DNA of 64,000 nucleotides, from positions 1,922,001 to 1,986,000 of the forward strand of contig JACCLO010000012.1 of assembly GCA_029448655.1 (NCBI GenBank), given 5' to 3'. Source of the DNA: Wolfiporia cocos (taxonomy: Eukaryota; Basidiomycota; Agaricomycetes; Polyporales; Phaeolaceae). Positions 37,701 through 44,516 of the stretch are shown here, in pieces. Both the position numbers and the translations under genes were made by a program. Positions within the stretch are counted from its first letter, which is position 1. Each line of letters opens with the position of its first letter. The notes under the pieces are model-generated. The model was not told the DNA's origin, ran no database searches, and saw only the letters and a list, made by a program, of their open reading frames with translations.

Positions 37701-38852
37701 TGGTCGTTCGCGCCCTGTTTCATCTATCTGTTTTAGCACTGCTCCTGTGGCGAACTGAGATGCGTCTGTTTCGAGGATGAACGGTTTCTCCTTGTCTGGT
37801 GTTCCTAGTGCGGGTGCCGCTGTGAATGCCTTCTTCATGAATTCGAATGCTTTCTGTTCTTTCTCCGTCCATTGGAACCCCGTCCCCGTGACCGTTTTTG
37901 TGAGGTCTACCAGGGGTCGGGCGTGCGTGGAGTAGTGGTCGATAAATTTCCGATAGAAGTTTGCGAATCCTAAGAAGGATCTGACTTCTTTGAGATTTCG
38001 AGGAGTCGGCCACTCCTTAATCCCATTGAGTTTCGCTGGGTCCATCTGGATGTTCCCTGGGGTGATGACTAGTCCCAGAAATTCGACTCTGTCGACACCA
38101 AAGGCGCATTTTTCAGGTTTCACAAAGAGATGGCTATCCACCAATCTCTGAAGGATCCGCCGTTCTCGTTCCTTGTGTGTTTTCTCGTCTTCCGAGAAAA
38201 TGAGGATGTCGTCCATATAAACGAGCACCCATCCCTCGAGGATTTCTTCTTTCAGGATTTCGTTCATCATTGCCTGAAAGGTCCCGGGTGCATTGCACAA
38301 TCCGAAAAACATAACCGTGGGCTCGTACAACCCTCGGTTTGTTTTGAAGGCCGCTTTCCATTCGTCTCCCTTCTTGATCCGCACGTTGTTGTAGCCTGCT
38401 CTAAGGTCCATTTTTGTGAAGATCTTTGCTCCCTTTAGCTTTTCCAGGAGCTCTGAGATTAGTGGCAGGGGATAGACGTTCTTTATCGTCCCTTCGTTCA
38501 GATATCGATAATCCTGACAGGGTCGTAGGCCGCTGTCCTTCTTTGGGACGAAAAAGAATGGTGACGCCATTGGGGACTTTGAAGGGACTATGAATCCCTT
38601 GGCCAAGTTTTCCTTTAAGAATTCGTCTAGCGCTTGCTGCTCTTTAGGTGAGAGTGCATAGACTTTGCAGTCTTTCGGCACGAAATCGGGTTTTAATTCG
38701 ATTGCGTGGTCCCATGGTCTCGACGGGGGGAACGCTGCTGCGGACTCCTTGCTGAACACCTTGGCGAAATCCAGTAGGTGTTTCGGGACCATCTCCTCAA
38801 TTGTTCGTTCTGGTTCGGGGGTCTTCTGCGCGAATTCCTGGGATTTCGTCAA
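34752..38852 (-). CDS. gypsy-1 pol: reverse transcriptase, RNase H, integrase, chromodomain
   Basis: 1366-codon frame. The reverse transcriptase has the YMDD active site at ~212-215 and the FFGLCNAPGTFQ block just before it. RNase H begins at FILETDASQFATG (~358-370), with Glu in YDRELL (~405) and Asp in SDHQN (~431). The integrase has the zinc-binding H2C2 set (YHDTIPAGHP ~574, CAICQQ ~612). Its catalytic residues are Asp in SVDFVTD (~647), Asp in SDRGPQF (~708) and Glu in TDGQTERMNQ (~744). A chromodomain (YEVEAILADRWKGKKHQYFVKWKGY) spans ~934-985 and probably steers integration to marked chromatin. From residue ~999 the frame runs on for about 370 codons of Pro/Ser/Thr/Arg-rich sequence that overlaps ORF E. 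That tail may be non-functional by-product sequence. All catalytic residues are present. Confidence 0.95.
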   Translation of the reverse strand: MTKSQEFAQKTPEPERTIEEMVPKHLLDFAKVFSKESAAAFPPSRPWDHAIELKPDFVPKDCKVYALSPKEQQALDEFLKENLAKGFIVPSKSPMASPFFFVPKKDSGLRPCQDYRYLNEGTIKNVYPLPLISELLEKLKGAKIFTKMDLRAGYNNVRIKKGDEWKAAFKTNRGLYEPTVMFFGLCNAPGTFQAMMNEILKEEILEGWVLVYMDDILIFSEDEKTHKERERRILQRLVDSHLFVKPEKCAFGVDRVEFLGLVITPGNIQMDPAKLNGIKEWPTPRNLKEVRSFLGFANFYRKFIDHYSTHARPLVDLTKTVTGTGFQWTEKEQKAFEFMKKAFTAAPALGTPDKEKPFILETDASQFATGAVLKQIDETGRERPVEYLSQSLTSTERNYEIYDRELLGIVRALEEWRHLLEGAPHRILIRSDHQNLTYWRSAQRLNRRQARWHLFLSQFDLKLQHVPGRKLVMADTLSRLYHLDESNEDNEGNTMIPDELVVHAIQIPIIDRIKNANDRDESAEQAIRALGGTGEFPARTTADEWQQTDGILLYRDRMYVPRDEGLRRDVISKYHDTIPAGHPGIWGTTVQVKTHFWWPDMGTMIAEYVRGCAICQQMKPDRNPLKPPLQPIPTREDALPFSQCSVDFVTDLPRVGKYDSMMVIVDHGLSKAISLTPCDKTITSEGAAEIFHRKIYSLYGIPRKIISDRGPQFASKLFKELCKLQGTESAMSTAYHPQTDGQTERMNQQIEVYLRIYCMNDPFQWVQRLPDVEFAHNTRRTENRPAPLEIILGYVPRGFPDYDRVGNVPAAVDRIKKIKEARKMAFIAHELAQKRMAGRFLRELPKLEKGDKVWLDAKNLTIPYESNKLAPKREGPFTITEKMGPTTYRLQLPTSWKVHPVFHAALLKPFKETRVHGPNYLRPPPDIIKGQEEYEVEAILADRWKGKKHQYFVKWKGYATADNSWEDEANLEHSKELIKDYHRTRVRTTPTLENRTVIVCRRLATSFPVVPRPPAMQIVEKADREVRHQEGTPPSIYRLDTPSSGTGPRDLLLAEPMAGRPSSTSRRTSPTSTARTRTSPRTSSEWRGRSEHRERDSSYSPTDLSTDWPPLQRPDYGTRSTTSRIASTLLPVDPNTHHDPPAFSPPTNDAELQGRLILWRAIEYYFLCLPRLRGPAEQELETRRHVFLVWEATGDVNHLHARRALGLPQRDSEERIARRLFDDLRRCRALPARSLSEVRGSTNETPPPYPHGPHGTSTEPHTTGGTNITNTSAISLPYGYQRGPHLSSRVDNVAPPTTGSSTAPTIFAELVGSINQVIDRMNAANTSYGELLRPRPSAGTATSTTNRTPRHSEEGNLGNSSRPTNA
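34795..35856 (-). CDS. gypsy-1 ORF E: zinc-knuckle protein overlapping the end of pol
   Basis: 353-codon frame, starting with ATG at 35856, in a different frame from pol and lying wholly within its 3' third. It begins Arg-rich and has a helical stretch at ~60-120 (LFDIAQDLTHVYSSYQN, then a run with regularly spaced Leu). It ends with two zinc-knuckle-like motifs: CRQCGSANHWILDC (exact CX2CX4HX4C) and CRTCGLNQPGHRQNEC (CX2CX6HX4C). Such knuckles normally sit at the end of Gag and bind RNA; a second set after integrase is unusual. ORF E looks like the more protein-like reading of this DNA: it has cysteine motifs, a coiled-coil-like region and a clean start near the end of the chromodomain. How it would be translated (splicing, reinitiation or frameshift) cannot be told. 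Its function is unknown. Confidence 0.7.
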   Translation of the reverse strand: MSTTRHQLPRRTATPGDADRREGRPRGTPPRRYSPQHLQIRHALLWYRAEGPFAGRADGWSALFDIAQDLTHVYSSYQNITEDLVRMEGQIRAQREGLELLTDRLIDRLAATTTARLRHALNDFEDREHITPSRPEYTPRPARFFTPDERRRVARPFDFMEGDRVLFPLSTETQRARRTGVRNPTPRISGMGGNGRREPPARPTSPRATPARQRRANSTPPIRRSPSVQSITREEFERGAREHERDTASLPTWAARNLHRAAHHWRYQHNEYLRDIPSLRVPARPSPEQPCRQCGSANHWILDCPDYICRTCGLNQPGHRQNECRQHFVWRTPTTPSLSGNGDIYNEQDAEAL

Positions 38853-38920
38853 CGCTTTCCTGACAGCGTTGATGATTTGTATCTTTGTTCGGAACTTCTT
38901 TTGCGTTTCTCCTTTCTTTC

Positions 38921-39802
38921 CTATGATCCTAGGGTTATCTTTCGCAAAGCGTCGGATCGCTTCGTACTCCTCGGGAGTATAGAGCCGCTGCGCTGTTTCT
39001 TCTGGCTGGTCCGTGGACCCAAACCTTTCTCCCCTCGTTCTGTTTCCTCTAGGTCCTCGACCTCTACAATGTCGGGGATGAGGTGTCGTTCGAAAATTAT
39101 CTGGGCTATTCGCATGCCCGGGATAATTCTATGTGCCTTGTCTGAGTAGTTGAAGACGATGGCTCCGACGTCTCCTCGGTAGTCCGAGTCTATGACTCCG
39201 GCTTGTACTACCAACCCGTGTTTGAGGGTGTTGCCTGATCGTCCGGCCAGCCTTCCATACGATCCTTTCGGGATCTTCATTTTGACTCCTGTGGAGACGA
39301 GTTTCCATCCTCCGGCGGGAATCTCGGTTTCTTCTGCGGCGTAAAGATCATACCCCGCAGCTTCTTGGGTCCCCCTTGTTGGAATCTTTCCTTCTGGGGC
39401 AACTACCATCTCCACCGTATCCATTCGGATCGCGGCTTCCTGTTTCTTTTCTTCTGCCCTTAGTATCGATCGTACATCGACTGTTTGGTCCTTCCAGTCG
39501 ATTGTGGGGTTTTCGTCTTTTAGCCATCCATACCCTAGAATCATATTCTCTGTTCCGATCGATCCTACCAGGAATCGGACTTTTCGCGTTTTCTGGGTCC
39601 TCGGGTATCGTAGTAGTATGGTGGCTTCTCGGTCTATTCGCCCATCTTTGTTTTTTGTTCCGTCAACATTTTTGACGATGATCGGGTTCTTCAAGGGTTG
39701 CGTGGGCACCTTGTATTTTTCTACCACTCTGCTGTGGATCAGGTTGGACATTGCTCCTGAGTCGATTAGTGCGTTGCACTTCACGGGTTTTGCCAGCGTC
39801 AT
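38921..39802 (-). CDS. gypsy-1 aspartic protease fused to dUTPase
   Basis: 293-codon frame between gag and pol. The protease has the DSG active site (NALIDSGAMSNLIHS, ~residues 10-24) and the second hydrophobic block ENMILGYGWLKDENP. The second half is a trimeric-type dUTPase, which hydrolyses dUTP. The five motifs in order are AAGYDLYAAEE (I), GRLAGRSG (II), GVIDSDYRGDVGAI (III, with the catalytic Asp and Tyr), IPGMRIAQIIF (IV), and a weak RGEKGLGPRTS (V, normally RGxGGFGSTG). In the element it presumably lowers uracil incorporation during reverse transcription; that role is inferred from dUTPases of other retroelements. The frame begins inside or just after the gag stop region, so it is probably reached by frameshifting from gag. 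Confidence 0.9.
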   Translation of the reverse strand: MTLAKPVKCNALIDSGAMSNLIHSRVVEKYKVPTQPLKNPIIVKNVDGTKNKDGRIDREATILLRYPRTQKTRKVRFLVGSIGTENMILGYGWLKDENPTIDWKDQTVDVRSILRAEEKKQEAAIRMDTVEMVVAPEGKIPTRGTQEAAGYDLYAAEETEIPAGGWKLVSTGVKMKIPKGSYGRLAGRSGNTLKHGLVVQAGVIDSDYRGDVGAIVFNYSDKAHRIIPGMRIAQIIFERHLIPDIVEVEDLEETERGEKGLGPRTSQKKQRSGSILPRSTKRSDALRKITLGS

Positions 39803-39891
39803 GATTACCGGGATGAAGAGGGATCGATTCTTCTCGAACGAGGTAATTACATGTGCTGCTTTCTCGGAGGGTAAGACCGTGGGCTTCCCTC

Positions 39892-41442
39892 CTAGGCAAA
39901 ATCCTGTTCTTCTACGAGCCGTGCTAGGAGCTCGGGGTTCTTGGCTTTCAGAGCCCTAATTGCTGTGACCGCTCTGTTAGCGGTGATGTATTCAGTCTCT
40001 TCTTCAGAGACTTCTTCAATGCGAGCTTCTTGCTCGGCTTCTTCTTCTTCGGTTTTTCGAGTAGTCCGCCTAGGGCGGGCTGGCTTCTTTGGTTTCTTTG
40101 GGCAATCTCGCGACATATGCCCTGGCTGATGGCAGGTGAAACACTTGCCCTTCTTGATGTGATCGTCCCTTTCCTGGGTGGTCATTCGATCTACATCCAT
40201 CGCATTCGGATCTTTCGGTGCAGTTGTCTGAGGAGCACTAGTGCGTCCGTTATTCTGGTTCGAGGCTTGCCAAGCCTTCTTTTTGATAAACGGCTTATCC
40301 CGTTTCAGGAATATCTTGTACGTATTTTCATAATACGAGGCAGCGGACTGCCATTCGTCAATGGTCGCCGGCAGCGGCCGTACACCGATGATGTATCGGG
40401 TTGTGTGTTCGGGTAACCCTTTCTCGAAGAGGGTTATGAGCAACGCGTTTCCGTCCGCGCTGTATCGATCGTACTGGGCCTTTCCGGCCAAGTTGTTGAA
40501 TTTGGTGATATAATCATCGATGTCCTTTCTGTCCTGGGCTACTTCCAGTATTTTCTTCCGCGCCTTCTGTACCTCTTCGATGGCTCCGAAGGCCTTCTGA
40601 AAGTCTGCATCGAATTGTGCGAGACTAGGCGGGAAGAATCGTTTCGTCAGGGGGTTCGTATAAACCCGGTGATAGTTCTGTTTCCATTGGCCCGTCTTCC
40701 CCTTGTTTGAAATATAAGAGAGGATAAAGATCACTCTCTGAACGTCATTTTGGAACGACGTTTCGTACATCGTAAACCAGGAATTGCACTGGTTTATGAA
40801 GTTCTGCATGTCGGATCGGTCTCCGTCGAATACGTCTGGGGGGTTGATCTTTATCATCGGGGGTCGATAGTACGGGTTCGGCGCCGGAGGTTGAGGCTGC
40901 GGCGCATTCGGTGGTGGAGGGCCTCCCGGGGGTCCTCCTCCTCCCGGGTATCCTCCACCCGCGTTTCCTGGATTTCCTCCGGGGTTCCCTGGGTTTCCTC
41001 CCCCAGGGTTTCCTCCTCCGGGGTTCGTGGGGGTTCCTCCTCCGAATCCTCCAGGAGGGGGGGGCATTTCCTCCTCCGAGTCCGAAGTTTCCTCCCAATC
41101 CTCCTCCGCTTGTACCTGCGGAGGTTCGTCCAAATAGGCCTGAAGGCCATGTTCCTGGGTTTGTCGTTCCCATTCCTCCGCTTGGGCTAATCCAAGACGG
41201 ATTTCCTCCGCTACCCATTCCAGGTGCGTTCTGTGAGGGGTTTCCAAAGAGGTCTGTTCCTCCAGCCATAGACCCAATCCCACTCTGCGCAAAAGCAGAT
41301 ATAAATCCTGGAGGGTCCTGTCCTCCGGTCTGGCTGTTATCTGTTCCTGTAAGGTTTCCAGGATTTCTCCCATCATCTCCGATGCGCTCAATTCCTGCCA
41401 TTCCTGTGGTGCCCGAAGGCTGATTCGTATTTCCATCGGCAT
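39892..41442 (-). CDS. gypsy-1 Gag: capsid and zinc knuckle
   Basis: 516-codon frame. The N-terminal ~130 residues are acidic and helical (EILETLQEQI, HLEWVAEEIRLGLAQAEEW). A Gly/Pro/Asn-rich linker at ~130-190 follows, then a retrotransposon Gag capsid domain (PPDVFDGDRSDMQNFINQC, TGQWKQNY, FPPSLAQFDADFQKAFG). Near the C-terminus is the nucleocapsid knuckle CFTCHQPGHMSRDC (CX2CX4HX4C) followed by a Lys/Arg-rich stretch. Its first ~700 bp overlap ORF A in another frame. The ATG at 41442 is the first in frame. It would form the virus-like particle and package element RNA. Confidence 0.92.
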   Translation of the reverse strand: MPMEIRISLRAPQEWQELSASEMMGEILETLQEQITARPEDRTLQDLYLLLRRVGLGLWLEEQTSLETPHRTHLEWVAEEIRLGLAQAEEWERQTQEHGLQAYLDEPPQVQAEEDWEETSDSEEEMPPPPGGFGGGTPTNPGGGNPGGGNPGNPGGNPGNAGGGYPGGGGPPGGPPPPNAPQPQPPAPNPYYRPPMIKINPPDVFDGDRSDMQNFINQCNSWFTMYETSFQNDVQRVIFILSYISNKGKTGQWKQNYHRVYTNPLTKRFFPPSLAQFDADFQKAFGAIEEVQKARKKILEVAQDRKDIDDYITKFNNLAGKAQYDRYSADGNALLITLFEKGLPEHTTRYIIGVRPLPATIDEWQSAASYYENTYKIFLKRDKPFIKKKAWQASNQNNGRTSAPQTTAPKDPNAMDVDRMTTQERDDHIKKGKCFTCHQPGHMSRDCPKKPKKPARPRRTTRKTEEEEAEQEARIEEVSEEETEYITANRAVTAIRALKAKNPELLARLVEEQDFA

Positions 41443-41749
41443 CGGAGGTTCTGTTGATGGTTTCGTTTTCGGTCAACGTCGCGGTTGACATCGGAGGGAT
41501 TTCTCCGAATCGTTCGAACGCTTCACGCGTTATTTCCCAAGCGGTCATTCCTGCGGAGGGGTATACTTGTACCCACTTCGATGCCCTATCTTCTCTGGGG
41601 ATGACAACAATTCCTCCGCGGTTACGGAAGGCTCCAATGGTGTCAGTCCACTCGTATCGGTTGAGTCTGTAGACTCCCTGAATGTCCTCGGGCAAGAGTT
41701 CAATCAGTCGTGCTGGGAATTCTGGTCCAAATATCATATGCCCTTGCAC
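40745..41749 (-). CDS. gypsy-1 ORF A, first ORF overlapping gag
   Basis: 334-codon frame starting 34 bp inside the element body from the 5' LTR. Its first ~60 residues are globular-looking (LIELLPEDIQGVYRLNRYEW, WEITREAFERFG), followed by a Gly/Ser/Asn/Pro-rich stretch. The last ~100 residues are Arg/Pro-rich and fall where gag encodes its linker and capsid start, so that end is likely shadow reading. I recognise no domain. Either it is the true N-terminus of Gag joined by a frameshift in the Gly-rich region, or it is a separate leader ORF. The second ATG-led frame (gag) starts 307 bp downstream. Confidence 0.55.
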   Translation of the reverse strand: MQGHMIFGPEFPARLIELLPEDIQGVYRLNRYEWTDTIGAFRNRGGIVVIPREDRASKWVQVYPSAGMTAWEITREAFERFGEIPPMSTATLTENETINRTSDADGNTNQPSGTTGMAGIERIGDDGRNPGNLTGTDNSQTGGQDPPGFISAFAQSGIGSMAGGTDLFGNPSQNAPGMGSGGNPSWISPSGGMGTTNPGTWPSGLFGRTSAGTSGGGLGGNFGLGGGNAPPSWRIRRRNPHEPRRRKPWGRKPREPRRKSRKRGWRIPGRRRTPGRPSTTECAAASTSGAEPVLSTPDDKDQPPRRIRRRPIRHAELHKPVQFLVYDVRNVVPK

Positions 41750-41771
41750 CGTGGTAAGTGAGGGAGTGATA

Positions 41772-41782
41772 AGCTCGACCTT
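41772..41782 (-). promoter_or_regulatory. gypsy-1 primer-binding site, self-priming type
   Basis: One base after the 5' LTR ends, the - strand reads AAGGTCGAGCT. This is exactly complementary to AGCTCGACCTT, found in the LTR on the - strand at 42118-42108, about 35 nt downstream of a TATATAAA box. That is where the transcript should start. The geometry matches Tf1-type self-priming, in which the first ~11 nt of the RNA fold back as primer, rather than tRNA priming. Confidence 0.8.
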
Positions 41783-41783
41783 C

Positions 41784-42491
41784 TGTTACGGGTCGAATAC
41801 CCGTTCGTATATTCGAGTCGCGAATATAAATCGTTCTTCTGCACGTAGGCACGCAGCCGTGTGCAAGGCAAATACTCGTTAGATGCCTTCGGGTCCTAAG
41901 TGAAGTCCTTAGGAGATCGGTTAATATCCAATACGCGTTAGAGGATATAATCTGTTCAAGTGCGAGTCGAATAGAATATGAGACTCGCCTAAGTCCGAGA
42001 AGTCAATATGCACTTTGAGGACTTAGTCGTTCGATTGCTCGAGTGAAAAATACTGAGCGTAGTTTCCTACGTTTGAGAACGAGTATAAGACTTCTTGTTT
42101 GTACAACAAGGTCGAGCTAAAGAGCCTCGACAGTAAGTACACGAGTTTATATACTACTTTAGCTTTCAGGGGTCAAGCCTGTCCCAGATGTCACCGCTAC
42201 TATCTACGCTATAGTACCAAACGTTTGATAAGTATGTAGTGATATATCCGAGACGATAGATAGGAATGATGGCGGTTGAACGCCATCTATCAGCTAATAA
42301 ACGATGAACATGAAACGGTGGCAGAGTTGGATCTGCCAGCGATGAAACGCGCCCTATAGACTAGTACAACTGGGGATGCGCCCAGTAGAGTCACGAGTAG
42401 CCAGGGGAGTTGGTTGCGCAACAAGTCCCTGTATCGTATTCGACCGGTGGTGAGTTCTGCAGATATTCGAAAAATCAAAATAATCGTAACA
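41784..42491 (-). repeat. 5' LTR of gypsy-1
   Basis: 708 bp, matching 34033-34740 at every position I compared. On the - strand it carries a TATA box (TATATAAA, 42153-42146) followed at the expected distance by the inferred transcription start AGCTCGACC (42118). Confidence 0.97.
42108..42153 (-). promoter_or_regulatory. gypsy-1 LTR core promoter
   Basis: TATATAAA at 42153-42146 on the - strand, with the putative start AGCTCGACCTT 35 nt downstream. The same 11 nt are the complement of the primer-binding site, which independently supports that start. Confidence 0.7.
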
Positions 42492-43249
42492 TGTCCGAGG
42501 AGATCATGTAACTCACACCCCCCATCCATGACGTACACTCGTCATCCTCATCAGAGCTTATGCAGAGAACATCTTGCACAGCTGATACTTGGGCTTGTGA
42601 TGCGCGCGACTGCTTCCTGGCGCTGGCGTGTGTGCGCAACTGCTTCCCAGTATGTGTGCGAGCAGCGGCAGCTTTGCGTGCTTTCTGTATCTTACTAGAG
42701 CGTGGCATGTAGTGAAATAGTATATACACAACAAGCCTGCGCCGTTGCCTTATCTACACCACAACGAGCGTTCAAATTTTCTCTCCATGCCGTACTATAC
42801 CCAAAATGTTCAATCTCAGGGCGCCGCCAGGTACCAGCGCTTATATAAACCCTGCATTAGGGTTAACGCGAAGTTGCCCACAGGATTTGGCCACTGTACA
42901 AAAGAGGCGGTGACTAGGCCATTGGCACCATAGAACATTGTATCTGTGCGACCCACGCGTATCCAAACGCGTTGGTCCGCTCATTGCAAGGTAATTAGGC
43001 CCGTGAACTGGTCAATGATCTTCGCAGGTGATGTGCTGTGATGTGCGCTATGATCGTGGAGACATCAGATTCACCGTGGCGCGTTAGGCGCCTATTTATG
43101 AGCGCTTGCCCATCAAACACAAACTCATTAAGTCTCCATCGTTGAGAAGGAGTATACCAGAGACAACCTAATATATGTACTCATACCAGCAGTAGGCATC
43201 ATGGGATTTGTCAAAAGAACCTCAAATTTGAGTTCCAACAAAGAAAATG

Positions 43250-43330
43250 TGATGCATGGCTGGGAGTCGAACCGTCGTCATGGGCGCATCACGTGCATAT
43301 GGGTCAACTGCGCTAAGTCACTTGTCTGAG
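43250..43330 (-). other. tRNA-like sequence (A and B boxes)
   Basis: On the - strand TTAGCGCAGTTGACC resembles a pol III A box and GGTTCGACTCC a B box, about 40 nt apart. The T-arm and acceptor stems do not pair well, so this is not a functional tRNA gene. It is more likely a tRNA-derived (SINE-like) remnant inside the outer transposon. Confidence 0.35.
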
Positions 43331-43862
43331 ATGTCCGGGGTCCTGGGTTTACAGATCTAACTGCCGGTGCTCGGCATTGGTGGCGGCGCGCGCTAACGAA
43401 GCTTGCACCTATTCCATTCCATATTTCCCTGCCAAAAAACAGACGCTCGACAGCGCTGGCCAGCGATGTCGATTTTACAATGTCAGACCGTTTGGAAATG
43501 CGAACCGCTACTGAGCGCAGGCAGTGACCGCCATGTGACCCCTTGTGACCCGATTGTGATGGCCATGCAGACTTTGGATGTACGCAGCTTCCTCTCAGTT
43601 GACCTCATTTTGAAGCTCAACTAGGGACGCTGTGGCCAAGAATATAGCCATATGTGCAGCAAGAACACGAGTTTGCGCTTCAGAGAGGGTTGTGTCGGGC
43701 ATTGAGCAGCCGGTAGTGATTGACGTGACGTAGGTGCCGAGCAAGGCGTGACAAGCGCCCGGGTGCTCACGCATCGCAAAGATATTCCCACGGCCGATAT
43801 TTCAGACCGCAATTGCTATCGCTGGCCAGCGATATCAGGTTGCGTTCCCGTATAGGCCCTTA

Positions 43863-44487
43863 GCAACTGCACTTCGTTAGCGCTGCGCAGTTGCCCAAGT
43901 GCTCAGCTAGCGCCGGGGAAATGAGATTAATCTGTGTTGAGCAGATTAATCTGACTTGATTTCTAAAAATTACGCGAGACGGAATAGAACTGCAAGCCAT
44001 AGCAATGCAATGAGCAGACATGAATTATATCGTTACACTAAAAGGATTTGCTAGATTACAGTTGTATTAATTATACCAAGAGTTTTTTGCTCCCCCAAAC
44101 TCCGGCCTAACAAAACTTTTTCATCAAATTTTAAGCTCCTAGCCTTGATAGCTCTATGTTGGGTGTAGAATTATGACTATAGTGTACTTTTACTGTAGCT
44201 AGTGCTTCAACTGACCAATTTCTTAAAGCCAATGAATTACTTGACATTTTTGAATGACCGAAATTTTTTCATTGTTGGGTATATAGCATATGAAGAAGCC
44301 CACTTGCTGTGTTGCTCCTTGGTATAGCGGTAAACTCATGGACATCTTCATCTTGTATGCTGGCCCTGCTGTTCGGAGGTTGAGAGTTCAATCCCTCTTA
44401 GTGCGGTTCATTTTATCAATTTGGTGGATTAATCTACAGATTGATATGCACATGGGGAACTGTGCAGCGCTAACGAAGCGCAGTTGC
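43863..44487. mobile_element. TA-flanked miniature inverted-repeat element, 625 bp
   Basis: Terminal inverted repeats of about 33 bp: GCAACTGCACTTCGTTAGC at the left, GCAACTGCGCTTCGTTAGC (- strand) at the right. TA occurs on both sides (43861-43862, 44488-44489). The empty site is visible in the inverted end of the same outer transposon at about 29186-29195 (AATTTAGGGCC). An A has been added on one side of the filled site. There is no coding frame. A tRNA-like stretch lies inside at 44311-44410. Confidence 0.85.
44311..44410 (+). other. second tRNA-like sequence inside the TA element
   Basis: TTGGTATAGCGGTAAACTC fits a pol III A box and GAGTTCAATCCC a B box 55 nt later. The T stem pairs only with an 8-nt loop and the acceptor stem does not pair. 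I take it as a SINE-like or degenerate tRNA sequence captured in the element. Confidence 0.35.
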
Positions 44488-44516
44488 TAAATTAATCTCA
44501 GTGACTGAAGTCCCTC

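Larger units (their letters stand above)
34033..42491 (-). mobile_element. young Ty3/Gypsy chromovirus (gypsy-1) with dUTPase and extra ORF
   Basis: Complete LTR retrotransposon, 8459 bp, transcribed on the - strand. Both LTRs are 708 bp and look identical by eye, and a perfect 5-bp duplication TGTCC flanks it (34028-34032, 42492-42496), so insertion is recent. The order on the - strand is: 5' LTR, primer-binding site, ORF A, gag with a zinc knuckle, protease-dUTPase, pol (RT, RNase H, integrase, chromodomain) overlapping ORF E, polypurine tract, 3' LTR. No stop codon breaks any of the main domains, so it may be an active or recently active copy. It split the DDE transposase. Confidence 0.97.
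31465..42708 (-). pseudogene. DDE transposase, interrupted and frameshifted
   Basis: Transposase of a family common in Agaricomycetes. The N-terminal part starts at 42708 (MPRSSKIQKARKAAAAR...) and runs to the Gypsy insertion at 42496. It resumes at 34027 with an acidic Asp/Asn/Glu-rich stretch. The catalytic triad can be read: Asp in VFVVHDEM, Asp in IAVDHSQGHSAF (~32110), Glu in LPKYHCELNFIEYFWG (~31720), the last resembling the DDE_3 'LPxYSPxLNPIE' motif. Damage: the Gypsy insertion, an in-frame TGA at 33000-33002, a frameshift near 32965, and an extra A in a run near 32296. A GT-AG intron can be placed at about 32263-32211. The C-terminus RRVPETLARQLD ends at 31465. It cannot encode a functional protein as it stands. 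Confidence 0.85.
31218..42930 (-). mobile_element. Tc1/mariner-like DDE transposon, split by a Gypsy element
   Basis: It is bounded by TA dinucleotides (31216-31217, 42931-42932) and by inverted repeats of about 36 bp reading TGGTGCCAACGGCCTAGTC at the left and TGGTGCCAATGGCCTAGTC (- strand) at the right, with about three mismatches. The TA flanks fit the IS630-Tc1-mariner group, as does the transposase inside. Removing the 8459-bp Gypsy element and its 5-bp duplication leaves about 3.25 kb. It sits inside the outer transposon. Confidence 0.85.
29167..44516. mobile_element. outer DNA transposon with long imperfect TIRs, hosting three further insertions
   Basis: The right arm breaks with the 7-bp direct repeat CTTTCGG on both sides (29160-29166 and 44517-44523); the same 7 bp occur once in the intact left arm (22572-22578). 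The ends are inverted copies: GTTTCAGTCACCGAGATTAA inward from 29172 and CTTCAGTCACTGAGATTAA inward (- strand) from 44511. Homology continues for about 170 bp on the left side and over 500 bp on the right. The left copy lacks an internal piece between two CGCTGGCC motifs. Without its insertions (hAT-like 29989-31178, DDE element 31218-42930, TA element 43863-44487) the element would be about 1.8 kb. It shows no transposase of its own, so it was presumably non-autonomous. The superfamily is uncertain: the TIR start and 7-8 bp duplication fit hAT loosely. Confidence 0.75.
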
